Of a DNA stretch of 59,062 bases, positions 15,200 through 23,470 are shown one piece after another. A program made the translations under genes and the position numbers. Below the pieces are notes generated by a model. That model saw only the letters and a program-made list of their open reading frames with translations, did not search any database and was not told where the DNA came from. The DNA comes from a virus. Every line of letters starts with the position of its first letter. The stretch's first letter is position 1. Where the stretch lies: positions 1-59,062 of IMG/VR virus record IMGVR_UViG_3300023179_007765; one strand, written 5' to 3'.

Positions 15200-17516
15200 T
15201 TTCAATTCGGTGCCGCCGGTGGCCAACCCCACGGGCGGTGATCTCAACCAACAGCGTGATGCCATCCGAGCTGATCTGCTCGCCCGGCTGGAGTCGGTGC
15301 TGATGACGCTGCTGCCCGCCGGCAAGAAGCGTGGCCAGAAATACCTGGTCGGTGATGTGCTGGGCAGCCCCGGCGACAGCCTGGAGGTGTCGCTCAAGGG
15401 TGAGACGGCTGGCCTGTGGCACGACCACGCCACCGGTGAAGGTGGCGACATCTTCGATCTGATCGCGGCCCACCACGGGCTCGACACCCAGGTGGACTTC
15501 GCCCGGGTGCTGGAGACTGCTGGCCAGTTGGTCGGACGGGCCACCAGCCATCCGCCAAAACGCAAGAAGCCCGAGGTCCCAGTCGACGAGCTGGGTCCGG
15601 CCACCGCCAAGTGGGACTACCTGGATGCCGCCGGCAATCTGATTGCCTGCGTCTACCGCTACGACCCGGCGCCGGGCCGGAAGGAGTTCCGCCCCTGGGA
15701 TGCCAAGCGGCGCAAGATGGCCCCGCCCGAGCCGCGCCCGCTCTACAACCAGCCAGGGATTGCCATCGCCGAGCAGGTGATCCTGGTCGAGGGCGAGAAG
15801 TGTGCGCAGGCCTTGATCGAGACCGATATCAGCGCGACCACTGCGATGCACGGCGCCAATGCGCCAGTCGACAAGACCGACTGGTCACCGCTGGCCGGCA
15901 AAGCTGTGCTCATCTGGCCGGATCGGGACAAGCCGGGCTTCGGCTATGCCGAGGCCGCTTCACAGGCTGTGCTCATGGCGGGCGCCACCGCCTGCGCCAT
16001 CCTGTTGCCACCCGATGCCAAACCCGAAGGCTGGGATGCAGCCGATGCCTTGGCCGAGGGGTTCGATGTGGCCGGGTTTATCGCCACCGGACCGCGCATC
16101 ACGGTGCAGCCCTTCGAGGATGAGCCAGCCCCCTCTGGTGATTTCGGGTCTGCCGAGCACGCCGATGCCCACGACAGCGATGCCACGGTGTGGGGCACCG
16201 AGGATGCCCTGGCAGTGAGCTTCACCCGGCGTTACCAGCGCGACTGGCGCTACATCGCGGCCTGGGGCAAGTGGCTGATGTGGGATGGGCAGCGCTGGCG
16301 GGCCGAGGAGACCCTGGCGGCCACGGATCTGATCCGACACGTTTGTCGCCACGCCGCGGTGCGTGCAGATAGCAGCAAGGTAGCGGCCAAGCTGGCGGCC
16401 AGCAGCACCGTGGGTGGGGTGGAACGTCTGGCGCGCTCCGACCGTCGGCACGCAGCGACCACCGATGAATGGGATGCCGACATCTGGCTGATCAACACCC
16501 CAGGTGGTGTGGTGGACCTGCGTACCGGGCGGATGCGACCGCACGACCGGATTGATCGGATGACCAAGATCGCTTCGGCCACTCTGGTGCCGGGCAGCAC
16601 TTGCCCGACCTGGATGCGGTTTCTGGATCAGGTCACGGGGGGCGATGTCGAGTTGCAGTCCTACCTGCAGCGGGTGTTTGGCTACTGCCTGACCGGTGCG
16701 ACCAGTGAGCACGCCTTGTTCTTCCTTTACGGCACCGGCGCCAACGGCAAGTCGGTGTTCGTGAACACGCTGTTCACCCTGCTCGGCGACTACGCTGCCA
16801 ACGCGCCCATGGACACCTTCATGGAAACGCGCGGTGACCGGCATCCAACCGATCTCGCGGGGCTGCGCGGCTCGCGCTTCGTCGGCGCCACCGAGACCGA
16901 GCAGGGGCGGCGCTGGAACGAGTCAAAGATTAAGGAGATCACCGGTGGCGACCGGGTGTCCGCGCGTTTCATGCGCCAGGACTTCTTCACCTATGTGCCC
17001 CAGTTCAAGTTGGTGATCGCCGGCAACCACAAGCCGGCCATCCGCAACATCGACGAGGCGATGCGCCGGCGTCTGCACCTGATCCCCTTCACGATCACTG
17101 TGCCCCCGGAAAAGCGCGACAAGCAGCTGCAGACCAAGTTGCTTGCGGAGGCCAACGGCATCTTCAGCTGGGGTGTCGAGGGCTGCCTGGCCTGGCAGCG
17201 GGAGGGGCTGCAACAGCCTCAATCTGTGCTGGACGCCACGGACGAGTATTTCGAGGACGAAGACGCCATCGGGCAGTGGATGGGTGAGCGCTGCTATGTG
17301 GAGCCTGCCGCCCGATCCCTCACAGCCGATCTCTTTGCCGACTGGCGCGAGTGGGCAGAAAAGCACGGCGAATTCGTGGGCTCGATCAAGCGTTTCTCCG
17401 AAACCTTGGTCTCCCGGCGCTTTGCTCGATGGCGCAATCCGAAGGGTGCCATGGGCTTTCAGGGCATCAGCCTGCAACCCAAGGAATACCCCGGATACGC
17501 CCGTTACCCCGACTGA
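15192..17516 (+). CDS. D5-like primase-helicase with Toprim domain
   Basis: 774 residues. An N-terminal zinc-less CHC2-like region (GLWHDHATGEGGDIFDLIA) is followed by a Toprim domain (VILVEGEK at 196-203, DRDKPG at 244-249). Then come a D5_N-type segment and a superfamily-3 helicase: Walker A GTGANGKS (514-521), GLRGSRFVGATETEQG, and a YVPQFKLVIAGNHKP sensor. The C-terminal winged-helix part completes the protein. It unwinds and primes phage DNA. The coding region ends just before a long inverted repeat. Confidence 0.92.
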   Translation: MLDFNSVPPVANPTGGDLNQQRDAIRADLLARLESVLMTLLPAGKKRGQKYLVGDVLGSPGDSLEVSLKGETAGLWHDHATGEGGDIFDLIAAHHGLDTQVDFARVLETAGQLVGRATSHPPKRKKPEVPVDELGPATAKWDYLDAAGNLIACVYRYDPAPGRKEFRPWDAKRRKMAPPEPRPLYNQPGIAIAEQVILVEGEKCAQALIETDISATTAMHGANAPVDKTDWSPLAGKAVLIWPDRDKPGFGYAEAASQAVLMAGATACAILLPPDAKPEGWDAADALAEGFDVAGFIATGPRITVQPFEDEPAPSGDFGSAEHADAHDSDATVWGTEDALAVSFTRRYQRDWRYIAAWGKWLMWDGQRWRAEETLAATDLIRHVCRHAAVRADSSKVAAKLAASSTVGGVERLARSDRRHAATTDEWDADIWLINTPGGVVDLRTGRMRPHDRIDRMTKIASATLVPGSTCPTWMRFLDQVTGGDVELQSYLQRVFGYCLTGATSEHALFFLYGTGANGKSVFVNTLFTLLGDYAANAPMDTFMETRGDRHPTDLAGLRGSRFVGATETEQGRRWNESKIKEITGGDRVSARFMRQDFFTYVPQFKLVIAGNHKPAIRNIDEAMRRRLHLIPFTITVPPEKRDKQLQTKLLAEANGIFSWGVEGCLAWQREGLQQPQSVLDATDEYFEDEDAIGQWMGERCYVEPAARSLTADLFADWREWAEKHGEFVGSIKRFSETLVSRRFARWRNPKGAMGFQGISLQPKEYPGYARYPD

Positions 17517-17529
17517 AAAACCGAGCTGG

Positions 17530-17638
17530 CCGGGGCGGCCTGAAGGATTTGAAGGGTTTACGGATTTACGCCCACACGCGTGCGCGTACACACGTATGAG
17601 AGAGTAACCCTCAGACCCTTCAAATCCTTCAGCCCCGG
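17530..17638. repeat. Long inverted repeat between primase and resolvase genes
   Basis: An 18-bp perfect arm (17540-17557, starting CTGAAGGATTT) pairs with 17615-17632. CCGGGG (17530-17535) pairs with CCCCGG (17633-17638). The 57-base loop holds a purine-pyrimidine-rich ACGCGTGCGCGT section. No T tract follows, so a plain terminator is unlikely; an attenuator, RNA-stability element or replication-related cruciform is possible. Confidence 0.75.
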
Positions 17639-17672
17639 TGTCAGCTCCCGAACGAATAAGGAACTGAACACC

Positions 17673-18140
17673 ATGACGACAACGATTCTGGCCCTCGACC
17701 TGGGCTCTCAACTTGGCTGGGCATTGTTTGGCCGCGACGCACTCATCAACGGCGGTAGCGAGAATTTCCGTCCGCAGCGTTTCGAAGGCGGCGGCTTTCG
17801 GTACCTGCGTTTCAAGCGCTGGCTCACCGAGATCAAGCAGTGCGCTGACGGCATTGATCTGGTGGTGTACGAGGAGGTCAGGAACCACAAAGGCGTGGAT
17901 GCTGCGCATATCTACGGCGGCTTCATGGCCCACCTGACCGCCTGGTGCGAACACCACCAGATTCCGTACCAGGGTGTGCCGGTGGGCACGATCAAGAAGC
18001 ACGCCACGGGCAAGGGCAATGCCGGCAAGGCCGAAATGATCGCGGCGGCCACGGCACGCGGCTTTGAACCGGTAGACGACAACCACGCCGATGCGCTGGC
18101 ACTGTTGGACTGGGCGATGGCCCAAGGAGGTGTGGCATGA
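17673..18140 (+). CDS. RuvC-like Holliday junction resolvase
   Basis: 155 residues from ATG 17673 behind AAGGAA; a longer frame would read through the inverted repeat and is rejected. RNase H fold: Asp9 (LALDLGSQLGWAL), Glu67/68 (VVYEEVRNHKG) and the C-terminal acidic cluster (DDNHADALALLDWA, Asp136/Asp140). It probably resolves branched phage DNA before packaging and works with the recombination genes upstream. It overlaps the next gene by 4 bases. Confidence 0.87.
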   Translation: MTTTILALDLGSQLGWALFGRDALINGGSENFRPQRFEGGGFRYLRFKRWLTEIKQCADGIDLVVYEEVRNHKGVDAAHIYGGFMAHLTAWCEHHQIPYQGVPVGTIKKHATGKGNAGKAEMIAAATARGFEPVDDNHADALALLDWAMAQGGVA

Positions 18141-18505
18141 GAGCCGAGACCGCTTCCATCCCCTGCGCCCTGGGCAGGGTGGCGCCGAAGTCGCCGGCGA
18201 GCACCGACGAACTGCGTGCGATGCGTGCGGCCGCCTGGCACAAGCAAGGCATCGTGGTCGTGCCGCTGGACGAGATCTTTGATGACTGGGATCGGGCGTT
18301 TTTGACCGGCATCGCCACCAAGCTCTACGGTGCGCGCACGGCAACGACGAAGCAGAGCCGCCCCTGGAGCGAGGGCGAGGTGATTGATCGGGGTGATGGC
18401 GAGATCTGGACGGTGGTGGCGACTACGGGCAAGTCCGTCACCGTACAGCGTGACCGCGACGGTGCACTGGCGACCCTCGGGCAACTTGGGGAGGGACGTC
18501 CATGA
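18137..18505 (+). CDS. Phage protein of unknown function
   Basis: 122 residues. A basic, helical N-terminal half (TDELRAMRAAAWHKQGIVVV) is followed by a small beta part (GEIWTVVATTGKSVTVQRD). No enzymatic residue pattern was recognised. It overlaps both neighbours by 4 bases. Position between the resolvase and the 18502 gene suggests a late-early regulatory or DNA-processing helper. Confidence 0.7.
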   Translation: MRAETASIPCALGRVAPKSPASTDELRAMRAAAWHKQGIVVVPLDEIFDDWDRAFLTGIATKLYGARTATTKQSRPWSEGEVIDRGDGEIWTVVATTGKSVTVQRDRDGALATLGQLGEGRP

Positions 18506-19089
18506 CCAAGAAGACGAAACGCGCCAAGGCGCGAGCCGAACGCAAACCACCCATCGGCCATGAGCTGATTCGCCCGGACGGCAGCGTGATCCGCTACGTG
18601 CGCGAGGAGGACGATGACCAGAAGCCCGTCGACCACTACCGCACGGTGGACACGCTGGCGCTGATGCTCCGAAACGGCAGCATCACTGGTGCCATGCACG
18701 ATGCAGGGCAGCAGTTTTCGCAGGACTTTGCCCGGGCGTTCGGCAGTGGTGTCGCAAGCCCCAAGCTCGATGGTCTGCCCGGTGGCACGGCGCCTGGGCA
18801 GATGATGGTCGAGAAGAACGCTGGCGCTGCCCGTGCGGTTCGGGATGCGCTGGAGGCGGTGGGCGGCAGTGGCAGTCCGGCGGGATCGGCGCTGTGGTAC
18901 GTGGCGGGGCTGAGCCAGTCGGTCCGGGAGTGGGCGCTGCGCCAGGGCTGGGCCGGCAAGGCGATCTCCCTGCACGAAGCCAAGGGCATCCTGATCGCTG
19001 GCCTGGGGGTGTTGGCTCGGTACTACGGGTACGACCGCAGCGGCAGTGGACGCAGTCGGCGTCCATCGCAGGCCGAAGCCGTTCCTTGA
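18502..19089 (+). CDS. DUF6456-like helix-turn-helix phage protein
   Basis: 195 residues. A highly basic start (TKKTKRAKARAERK) precedes a region resembling DUF6456: YRTVDTLALMLRNGSITGAMHDAGQQF, in part, then GKAISLHEAKGILIAGLGVLARYY. The C-terminal helices look like a regulatory DNA-binding domain. As last gene of the early operon it may act as a late-gene regulator; this is inference and the DUF match is tentative. Confidence 0.62.
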   Translation: MTKKTKRAKARAERKPPIGHELIRPDGSVIRYVREEDDDQKPVDHYRTVDTLALMLRNGSITGAMHDAGQQFSQDFARAFGSGVASPKLDGLPGGTAPGQMMVEKNAGAARAVRDALEAVGGSGSPAGSALWYVAGLSQSVREWALRQGWAGKAISLHEAKGILIAGLGVLARYYGYDRSGSGRSRRPSQAEAVP

Positions 19090-19126
19090 CAAGCAAAGCG
19101 GGGTTGGGTTTAATAACTGTTATTAA
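19086..19126 (+). promoter_or_regulatory. parDE promoter with palindromic operator
   Basis: TTGACA (19086-19091) is followed after 17 bases by TTTAAT (19109-19114). The perfect palindrome TTAATAAC-T-GTTATTAA (19110-19126) covers the -10 box and transcription start, as expected for autorepression by the ParD-type antitoxin. An AGGAGG-like site (TAGGAGGAAC) precedes the parD start. Confidence 0.8.
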
Positions 19127-19144
19127 CCAATAGGAGGAACAGCG

Positions 19145-19408
19145 ATGCCAACCAGTGTTGCTCTCAGCCCCCATTTTGAAACCTTCATCCGCCAGCAGGT
19201 GGATTCGGGTCGCTTCAACAACGTCAGCGAGGTGGTCCGTGCTGGACTACGTCTGCTCGAAGAGCGCGAAGCCGAACAGGCCACGAAGCTGCAAGCCTTG
19301 CGTGAGGCGATTGCGGTCGGCCTGGCCAGTGGCCCTGGGATTCCGGAAGAGGAGGTCTTTGATCGCCTGGAAGCGAAGTATCGCGCGATGGCTGAGAAAG
19401 CGGTCTGA
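19145..19408 (+). CDS. ParD-family antitoxin (ribbon-helix-helix)
   Basis: 87 residues. The N-terminal ribbon-helix-helix (SVALSPHFETFIRQQVDSGR, then FNNVSEVVRAGLRLLEERE) and the flexible C-terminus are typical of ParD/CopG antitoxins. The ribbon binds the operator and the tail wraps around the toxin. It overlaps the toxin start by one base, and is under its own promoter, independent of the lytic operon. Confidence 0.93.
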   Translation: MPTSVALSPHFETFIRQQVDSGRFNNVSEVVRAGLRLLEEREAEQATKLQALREAIAVGLASGPGIPEEEVFDRLEAKYRAMAEKAV

Positions 19409-19725
19409 TGCGGTTGGAGTTCCAGCCGCAGGCCGAACGCGATCTCGAAGGCATCGGTGACTACATCGCTCAGGACAACCCGCGCCGGGCCATCACTTTC
19501 CTGCAGGAACTTCGCGCGCAGTGCCGCAAAATCCTGGTGGCGCCCCAAGCCTACCGGCCCAGGCCGGAACTCGGCGAAGGCATCCGCTCCTGCGCTTACG
19601 GCAACTACGTGATCTTTTTCACGGAAGATGGTCGCTTGCTGCGGATCATCCGCGTACTGCACGGTGCCATGGACATCGAAGCGCAGTTCACCGAAAAAAA
19701 TTCTGTCCCCGGCGACAAAACCTAG
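19408..19725 (+). CDS. ParE-family toxin
   Basis: 105 residues. RelE/ParE fold: LEFQPQAERDLEGIGDYIAQDNP, in part, then RPELGEGIRSCAYGNYVIFF and RIIRVLHGAMD. These are ParE signatures rather than those of ribosome-dependent RelE. ParE toxins poison DNA gyrase. In a prophage the pair probably stabilises lysogeny or excludes other phages. Confidence 0.93.
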   Translation: MRLEFQPQAERDLEGIGDYIAQDNPRRAITFLQELRAQCRKILVAPQAYRPRPELGEGIRSCAYGNYVIFFTEDGRLLRIIRVLHGAMDIEAQFTEKNSVPGDKT

Positions 19726-19774
19726 TTGAATGTTTGAACACACAAGGTAGAGTATTCACGTACTGCTGATAACT

Positions 19775-19812
19775 GCGCCCACCGGGGAGACCTTGGTGGG
19801 CGTTGTCGTTTC
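19775..19812 (+). terminator. Possible terminator hairpin after parDE
   Basis: CGCCCACC and GGTGGGCG form an 8-bp stem followed by TTGTCGTTT, a weak T tract. It lies 50 bases after the toxin stop and before the next phage gene. Confidence 0.45.
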
Positions 19813-19857
19813 TGGGCTGGGCGCTCGCCTGTCTGCCCAGCCTTGGAGAGTCCCCCC

Positions 19858-20061
19858 ATGAAACTTCTCATCACCCGCCCGGTGGTCATCACCGGCGCTG
19901 GCGGTGTGCGCTCGTTCGCCCCCGGCCTGACGGTCGAGGTCGATGCCGCCACCGCTGAACAGATCTTGGCTCAGCAAGCTGGCATTGCTGCCGAGCCGAC
20001 CACCAACGCCGACACCCCAACCACGCCGCGCCGCCGGAAATCCGCCGATGCTGAAACTTGA
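19858..20061 (+). CDS. Small phage protein, unknown function
   Basis: 67 residues from ATG 19858. A beta-rich first half (MKLLITRPVVITGAGGVRSF, then PGLTVEVDAATAEQIL) and a basic disordered tail. Small proteins of this shape often lie near terminase and head genes. It overlaps the 20048 gene. No function assigned. Confidence 0.65.
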   Translation: MKLLITRPVVITGAGGVRSFAPGLTVEVDAATAEQILAQQAGIAAEPTTNADTPTTPRRRKSADAET

Positions 20062-20626
20062 TGTCACTGCCGATGTGACCAAGGCGACGGAGCATCTGTC
20101 GGACCTGGCCCGGCAGCACGTTCCGAACGCCACTGCCCGCGCCCTGACCCGCACGGCCTTCGATGCCCGCGATGCGGTTCGCGACGGTCTGCCTGAGCGC
20201 TTCAACCTGCGCCGACCGTGGATCAGCCGGGGCATCGGTGTGACGCCAGCCAAGCCGCGCACGCTGATGGCTGAGGTCTGGTCACGGGATCGCTTCATGG
20301 CGGCGCAGGAGACGGGCGGCAGCCATCCCGATGCGCGACCCATTCCGGCCGGGCGGTTGCGCGAGATGGCACAGACCCGCGTGATCCCCAAGAGCCAGTG
20401 GCTCGATCAGGTCAAGAACAAGCCCACCGTCTTCTACCGGGCGGGGATGCTGTTCGAGCGCCGTGACGAGCGACGCATCCTGGCGCTCTATCTGCTGCGG
20501 CCTAAGGCCCAGATCAAGGTTCAGCCGCGCTTGGGCATGGCCGAGACCATCAGGAGCGTGGCGCAGCGCGAGTACCAGCGGCAGATGGAACGGGCGCTGC
20601 GGGAAGAACTGGCGAAGGCTCAATGA
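20048..20626 (+). CDS. Phage structural-type protein, possibly minor tail Z-like
   Basis: 192 residues from ATG 20048. The pattern LSDLARQHVPNATARALTRTAF-type N-terminus, in which an N-terminal helix is followed by Ala-rich basic helices, and RLGMAETIRSVAQREYQRQM at the end recalls lambda gpZ-like minor tail proteins. The location before the terminase is unusual for a tail protein. The assignment is weak. It overlaps the preceding gene by 14 bases. Confidence 0.6.
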   Translation: MLKLDVTADVTKATEHLSDLARQHVPNATARALTRTAFDARDAVRDGLPERFNLRRPWISRGIGVTPAKPRTLMAEVWSRDRFMAAQETGGSHPDARPIPAGRLREMAQTRVIPKSQWLDQVKNKPTVFYRAGMLFERRDERRILALYLLRPKAQIKVQPRLGMAETIRSVAQREYQRQMERALREELAKAQ

Positions 20627-20631
20627 TGGTG

Positions 20632-20658
20632 TCTGACGCATCTGACGCATCTGACGGG
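20632..20658. repeat. Tandem 9-bp repeat (TCTGACGCA)
   Basis: TCTGACGCA at 20632 and 20641, and a partial copy TCTGACG at 20650, directly behind the stop at 20626. This lies in a ~190-base intergenic stretch before the small terminase gene and might be a packaging (cos/pac)-related or regulatory element. Only the repeats are certain. Confidence 0.6.
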
Positions 20659-20813
20659 TCCTCCCGGGCGATCTCAAAAGCGGGGGACGCGCCAACCGCT
20701 TGGCTTGCCTAGCGCCAGCGACAAAAAGAGGTTGCCAGTTGCCACCGAAGTTTCCACTCCCAAGGTGATCCACCGCTGACGATTGATTGACCCGCCCGGC
20801 CCGGAGGAATGCG

Positions 20814-21347
20814 ATGGGACTGTCCATCCGGGCCTATGCCCAACACCGTGGCGTGAGCCACACCGCTGTGGCCAAGGCCATCAAGGCCGGGCGTATTCAG
20901 GTCGAGGCCGACGGCAAGATTGATCCGGCTAAGGCCGACGCTCAGTGGGCGCGCAACACGCTGCCGTCGCAGAACCTGAACACCGGCGCTGGCAACTCAC
21001 CAGCGAACGTGGCAACCCCAGCGGTTTCCACCCCGGTTTCCAACCGGGAGGTTTCCGCACCACTGGAAACCCGAGTCAATGCCCCCGATTACCAGACCAG
21101 CCGCGCCATCCGCGAAGCCTACGCCGCACGCCTGGCCAAGCTCGAGTACGAGGAGCGAACGGCCAAGCTGATCAGCAGCGATGAGGTGGAGATGCGCACC
21201 TTCAATCTGGCGCGCCGCCTGCGTGACCGGATGCAGACCTTGCCACGCCGACTCGCAGCCGCCTTGGCTGCCGAGCAAGACCCGCGCGTGATCGAACAAC
21301 GACTGGACGACGAAATCCGCCAGGCCCTCGAGGAGCTTTCTCGATAG
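20814..21347 (+). CDS. Terminase small subunit-like DNA-binding protein (Nu1-like)
   Basis: 177 residues from ATG 20814 with GGAGG upstream. The N-terminal winged helix (IRAYAQHRGVSHTAVAKAIK, then GRIQVEADGKIDPAKADAQW) is that of Nu1-type small terminases. A coiled-coil region (REAYAARLAKLEYEERTAKL) and C-terminal helices follow. It would recognise phage DNA for packaging with the GpA-like large subunit at 25304. Unusually, eight genes separate the two subunits. Confidence 0.8.
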   Translation: MGLSIRAYAQHRGVSHTAVAKAIKAGRIQVEADGKIDPAKADAQWARNTLPSQNLNTGAGNSPANVATPAVSTPVSNREVSAPLETRVNAPDYQTSRAIREAYAARLAKLEYEERTAKLISSDEVEMRTFNLARRLRDRMQTLPRRLAAALAAEQDPRVIEQRLDDEIRQALEELSR

Positions 21348-21389
21348 GTCGTGTTGCGGATCGGATCAGCACACCTTTGAGAGACCCCT

Positions 21390-22664
21390 ATGCAAGACAT
21401 CGAACTGCACCACTGGCCGGTGGGAAAACTCATCCCTTACGGACGCAACCCGCGCAAGAACGACCACGTCATCGAACAGATGGCCGGAGCCATCCAGGAA
21501 TTTGGATTTCGCATCCCGATCATCGCCAAGAGCACCGGTGAGGTGGTTGACGGACATCTGAGGCTCAAAGCCGCGCTGCACCTCGGGTTGGAGATGGTGC
21601 CGGTGGTGTTGGCCGATGACCTGACGCCGATGCAGATCAAGGCGTTTCGCATCCTCGCCAACCGCTCGGCCACCTGGGCCGACTGGGATGAGGACCTGCT
21701 GCGTCTGGAGCTGGAAGAGTTGCAGCTCGATGACTTCGACCTGGCGCTCACCGGCTTTGATGACGACGAGATCGCTGAACTGCTGGCCGGCGAGGAAAGC
21801 ACCACCGAGGGCCATACCGACGAAGATGCCGCCCCTGAGGTTCCGGTCACGCCAGTGTCCAAGTCTGGTGACGTCTGGATCATGGGCAAGCACCGACTGC
21901 TGTGTGGCGACAGCACCGATGCCGCGAGCTTTGCCCTGCTGATGGCTGGCGAGAAGGCCACGATGGTTTTCACCGACCCACCCTACAACGTCGACTACGC
22001 CAACAGCGCGAAGGACAAGATGCGCGGCACCAACCGCCCGATCCTGAACGACAACCTCGGCGACGGTTTTCAGGACTTTTTGCTCAATGCTTTCAAGCCC
22101 ACCCTGGCGCATTGCTCGGGTGCCATCTACGTGGCGATGTCCTCCAGTGAACTCGACACCCTGCAAGCAGCCTTCCGTGCTGCGGGCGGCAAATGGTCGA
22201 CCTTCATCATCTGGGCCAAGAACACCTTCACGCTGGGGCGCTCCGACTACCAGCGCCAGTACGAGCCGATCCTCTATGGTTGGCCCGAGGGCGCTACCCG
22301 CCACTGGTGCGGCGACCGCGACCAGGGTGATGTGTGGAACTTTAACAAGCCGCGCGTCAACGATCTGCACCCGACGATGAAGCCAGTGGAGCTGGTCGAG
22401 CGGGCGATTCGCAACTCCAGCCGTCCAGGCGATGTGGTGCTCGATCCCTTCGGCGGCTCGGGCACAACGCTGATTGCGGCCGAGAAATCGGGTCGTCAGG
22501 CACGGCTCATCGAGCTCGATCCCAAGTACGTTGATGTGATTGTTCGCCGCTGGCAGGAATACGCTGGCACCCATGCGGTGCGGGAAGCGGATGGGGTGAA
22601 ATTCGATGACCTGGTCAGCACGGTGGATGCTTCCGATGAGGTTGATGCCGAGGAGGCGCTGTGA
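21390..22664 (+). CDS. ParB-like domain fused to N6-adenine/N4-cytosine DNA methyltransferase
   Basis: 424 residues. Residues 1-100 are a ParB/sulfiredoxin-type domain (YGRNPRKNDHVIEQMAGAI, then STGEVVDGHLRLKAAL). From about 160 a beta-class DNA methyltransferase follows: DPPY at 196-199, and VVLDPFGGSGTT toward the C-terminus as the SAM-binding motif. No restriction enzyme is nearby, so this is an orphan modification enzyme. It probably protects phage DNA from host restriction or times gene expression and packaging. Confidence 0.92.
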   Translation: MQDIELHHWPVGKLIPYGRNPRKNDHVIEQMAGAIQEFGFRIPIIAKSTGEVVDGHLRLKAALHLGLEMVPVVLADDLTPMQIKAFRILANRSATWADWDEDLLRLELEELQLDDFDLALTGFDDDEIAELLAGEESTTEGHTDEDAAPEVPVTPVSKSGDVWIMGKHRLLCGDSTDAASFALLMAGEKATMVFTDPPYNVDYANSAKDKMRGTNRPILNDNLGDGFQDFLLNAFKPTLAHCSGAIYVAMSSSELDTLQAAFRAAGGKWSTFIIWAKNTFTLGRSDYQRQYEPILYGWPEGATRHWCGDRDQGDVWNFNKPRVNDLHPTMKPVELVERAIRNSSRPGDVVLDPFGGSGTTLIAAEKSGRQARLIELDPKYVDVIVRRWQEYAGTHAVREADGVKFDDLVSTVDASDEVDAEEAL

Positions 22665-22897
22665 GGCAATCGCGCTGGATGTCGCTGCTGGAAGCTGTGA
22701 CCAATGTGCTGGTCGGGTATGGCGTGGCGGTGGCGACCCAGTGGGCGGTTTTTCCGCTGTTTGGTCTGCACGCCACGCTACAGGAGAACTTGCTGATCGG
22801 CCTGATTTTTACCGTCGTCTCTTTGATTCGAAGCTACCTGCTGCGCAGGGCGTTTGAGGGGCTGCGCTTGCGTCAGCTGTCCGGAAACTCCGGATAA
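22661..22897 (+). CDS. DUF7220-like small membrane protein
   Basis: 78 residues from GTG 22661, overlapping the methyltransferase stop. Two hydrophobic segments (VTNVLVGYGVAVATQWAVFP and LIGLIFTVVSLIRSYLL) and a basic tail. This form (SLLEAVTNVLVGYGVAVATQ) is that of DUF7220 proteins of phages and plasmids. Role unknown. Its end overlaps the end of the reverse-strand gene at 22873. Confidence 0.72.
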   Translation: MRQSRWMSLLEAVTNVLVGYGVAVATQWAVFPLFGLHATLQENLLIGLIFTVVSLIRSYLLRRAFEGLRLRQLSGNSG

Positions 22898-23079
22898 AGA
22901 TCGCCGCTGCTGATGTCGGCGATGTAGGTGACGTCGCGGAACTCTCCGGGCGCGTCGGCCAAGATCACGCCGCCAACTGACTGGATCGCCACCCCGTACA
23001 TGCGGGTGAGTGCCGTCAGTTCGGCGATGAACTGGTCGTAGTTGGCTTCGAGTTGTGGGGTGGTGGAGATGGTGGTCAC
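22873..23079 (-). CDS. Small conserved protein, reverse-strand island
   Basis: 68 residues, probable GTG start at 23079 with AGGAG upstream. Helical first half (QLEANYDQFIAELTALTRMYG), then a strand-rich part with VIQ-like and YIADISSGDLYPEF. It lies 10 bases after the 23090 gene and should be co-transcribed with it. The end overlaps the end of the opposite-strand DUF7220 gene by 25 bases. Unknown function; such pairs occur on phages and plasmids. Confidence 0.62.
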   Translation of the reverse strand: MTTISTTPQLEANYDQFIAELTALTRMYGVAIQSVGGVILADAPGEFRDVTYIADISSGDLYPEFPDS

Positions 23080-23089
23080 GTTGTGCTCC

Positions 23090-23470
23090 TCACGCCGCCA
23101 GGGATTCTTCGACGCTCAGTTCCGTGATTTCGCAGTGGATCACGAAGCCCGTCAGGTAGGGCAGGCCCTTGGGGATGCCGTACTGCTTGCTGGTGCTGCG
23201 GCCAATGGTCCAGCCCATCCAACGCTGGGTGGCCTGCGCGATGGCGTCGGCGAGGGTGGCGCCGGCAAAGAGCCCGTTTTGTACATCATCGGCAAAGTGG
23301 CGACCGTGGCGGCTGTCGAGGAAGATGCGGACCGACTCCAGCGGCTGGCAGGTGGCGTCCGAGATGGCAGTCATGGCCAGCGGCCAGGCGGTTTCGGCCT
23401 GCTCGTTCATCGTGCCGTAAAAGCCCCAGGCGTCGTTCTGGGTGCCGGGGATCGGGGTGGTAGCGTTCAT
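23090..23470 (-). CDS. Conserved hypothetical phage/plasmid protein, reverse-strand island
   Basis: 126 residues starting MNATTPIPGTQNDAWGFYGT, with AAGGAGAC upstream. The sequence is rich in aromatic residues (AWGFYGTMNEQAETAWPLAM, WMGWTIGRSTSKQYGIPKGL) and has no catalytic signature. It is the first gene of the leftmost reverse transcript, 39 bases after promoter-like element C. Related proteins occur in plasmid and phage accessory regions. Function unknown. Confidence 0.68.
   Translation of the reverse strand: MNATTPIPGTQNDAWGFYGTMNEQAETAWPLAMTAISDATCQPLESVRIFLDSRHGRHFADDVQNGLFAGATLADAIAQATQRWMGWTIGRSTSKQYGIPKGLPYLTGFVIHCEITELSVEESLAA

Noticed and set aside
17517-17607. Coding potential over the inverted repeat after the primase
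   Set aside because: The frames there translate the palindrome only (repeats such as EGFEGF), have no homologous look and lack ribosome-binding sites.
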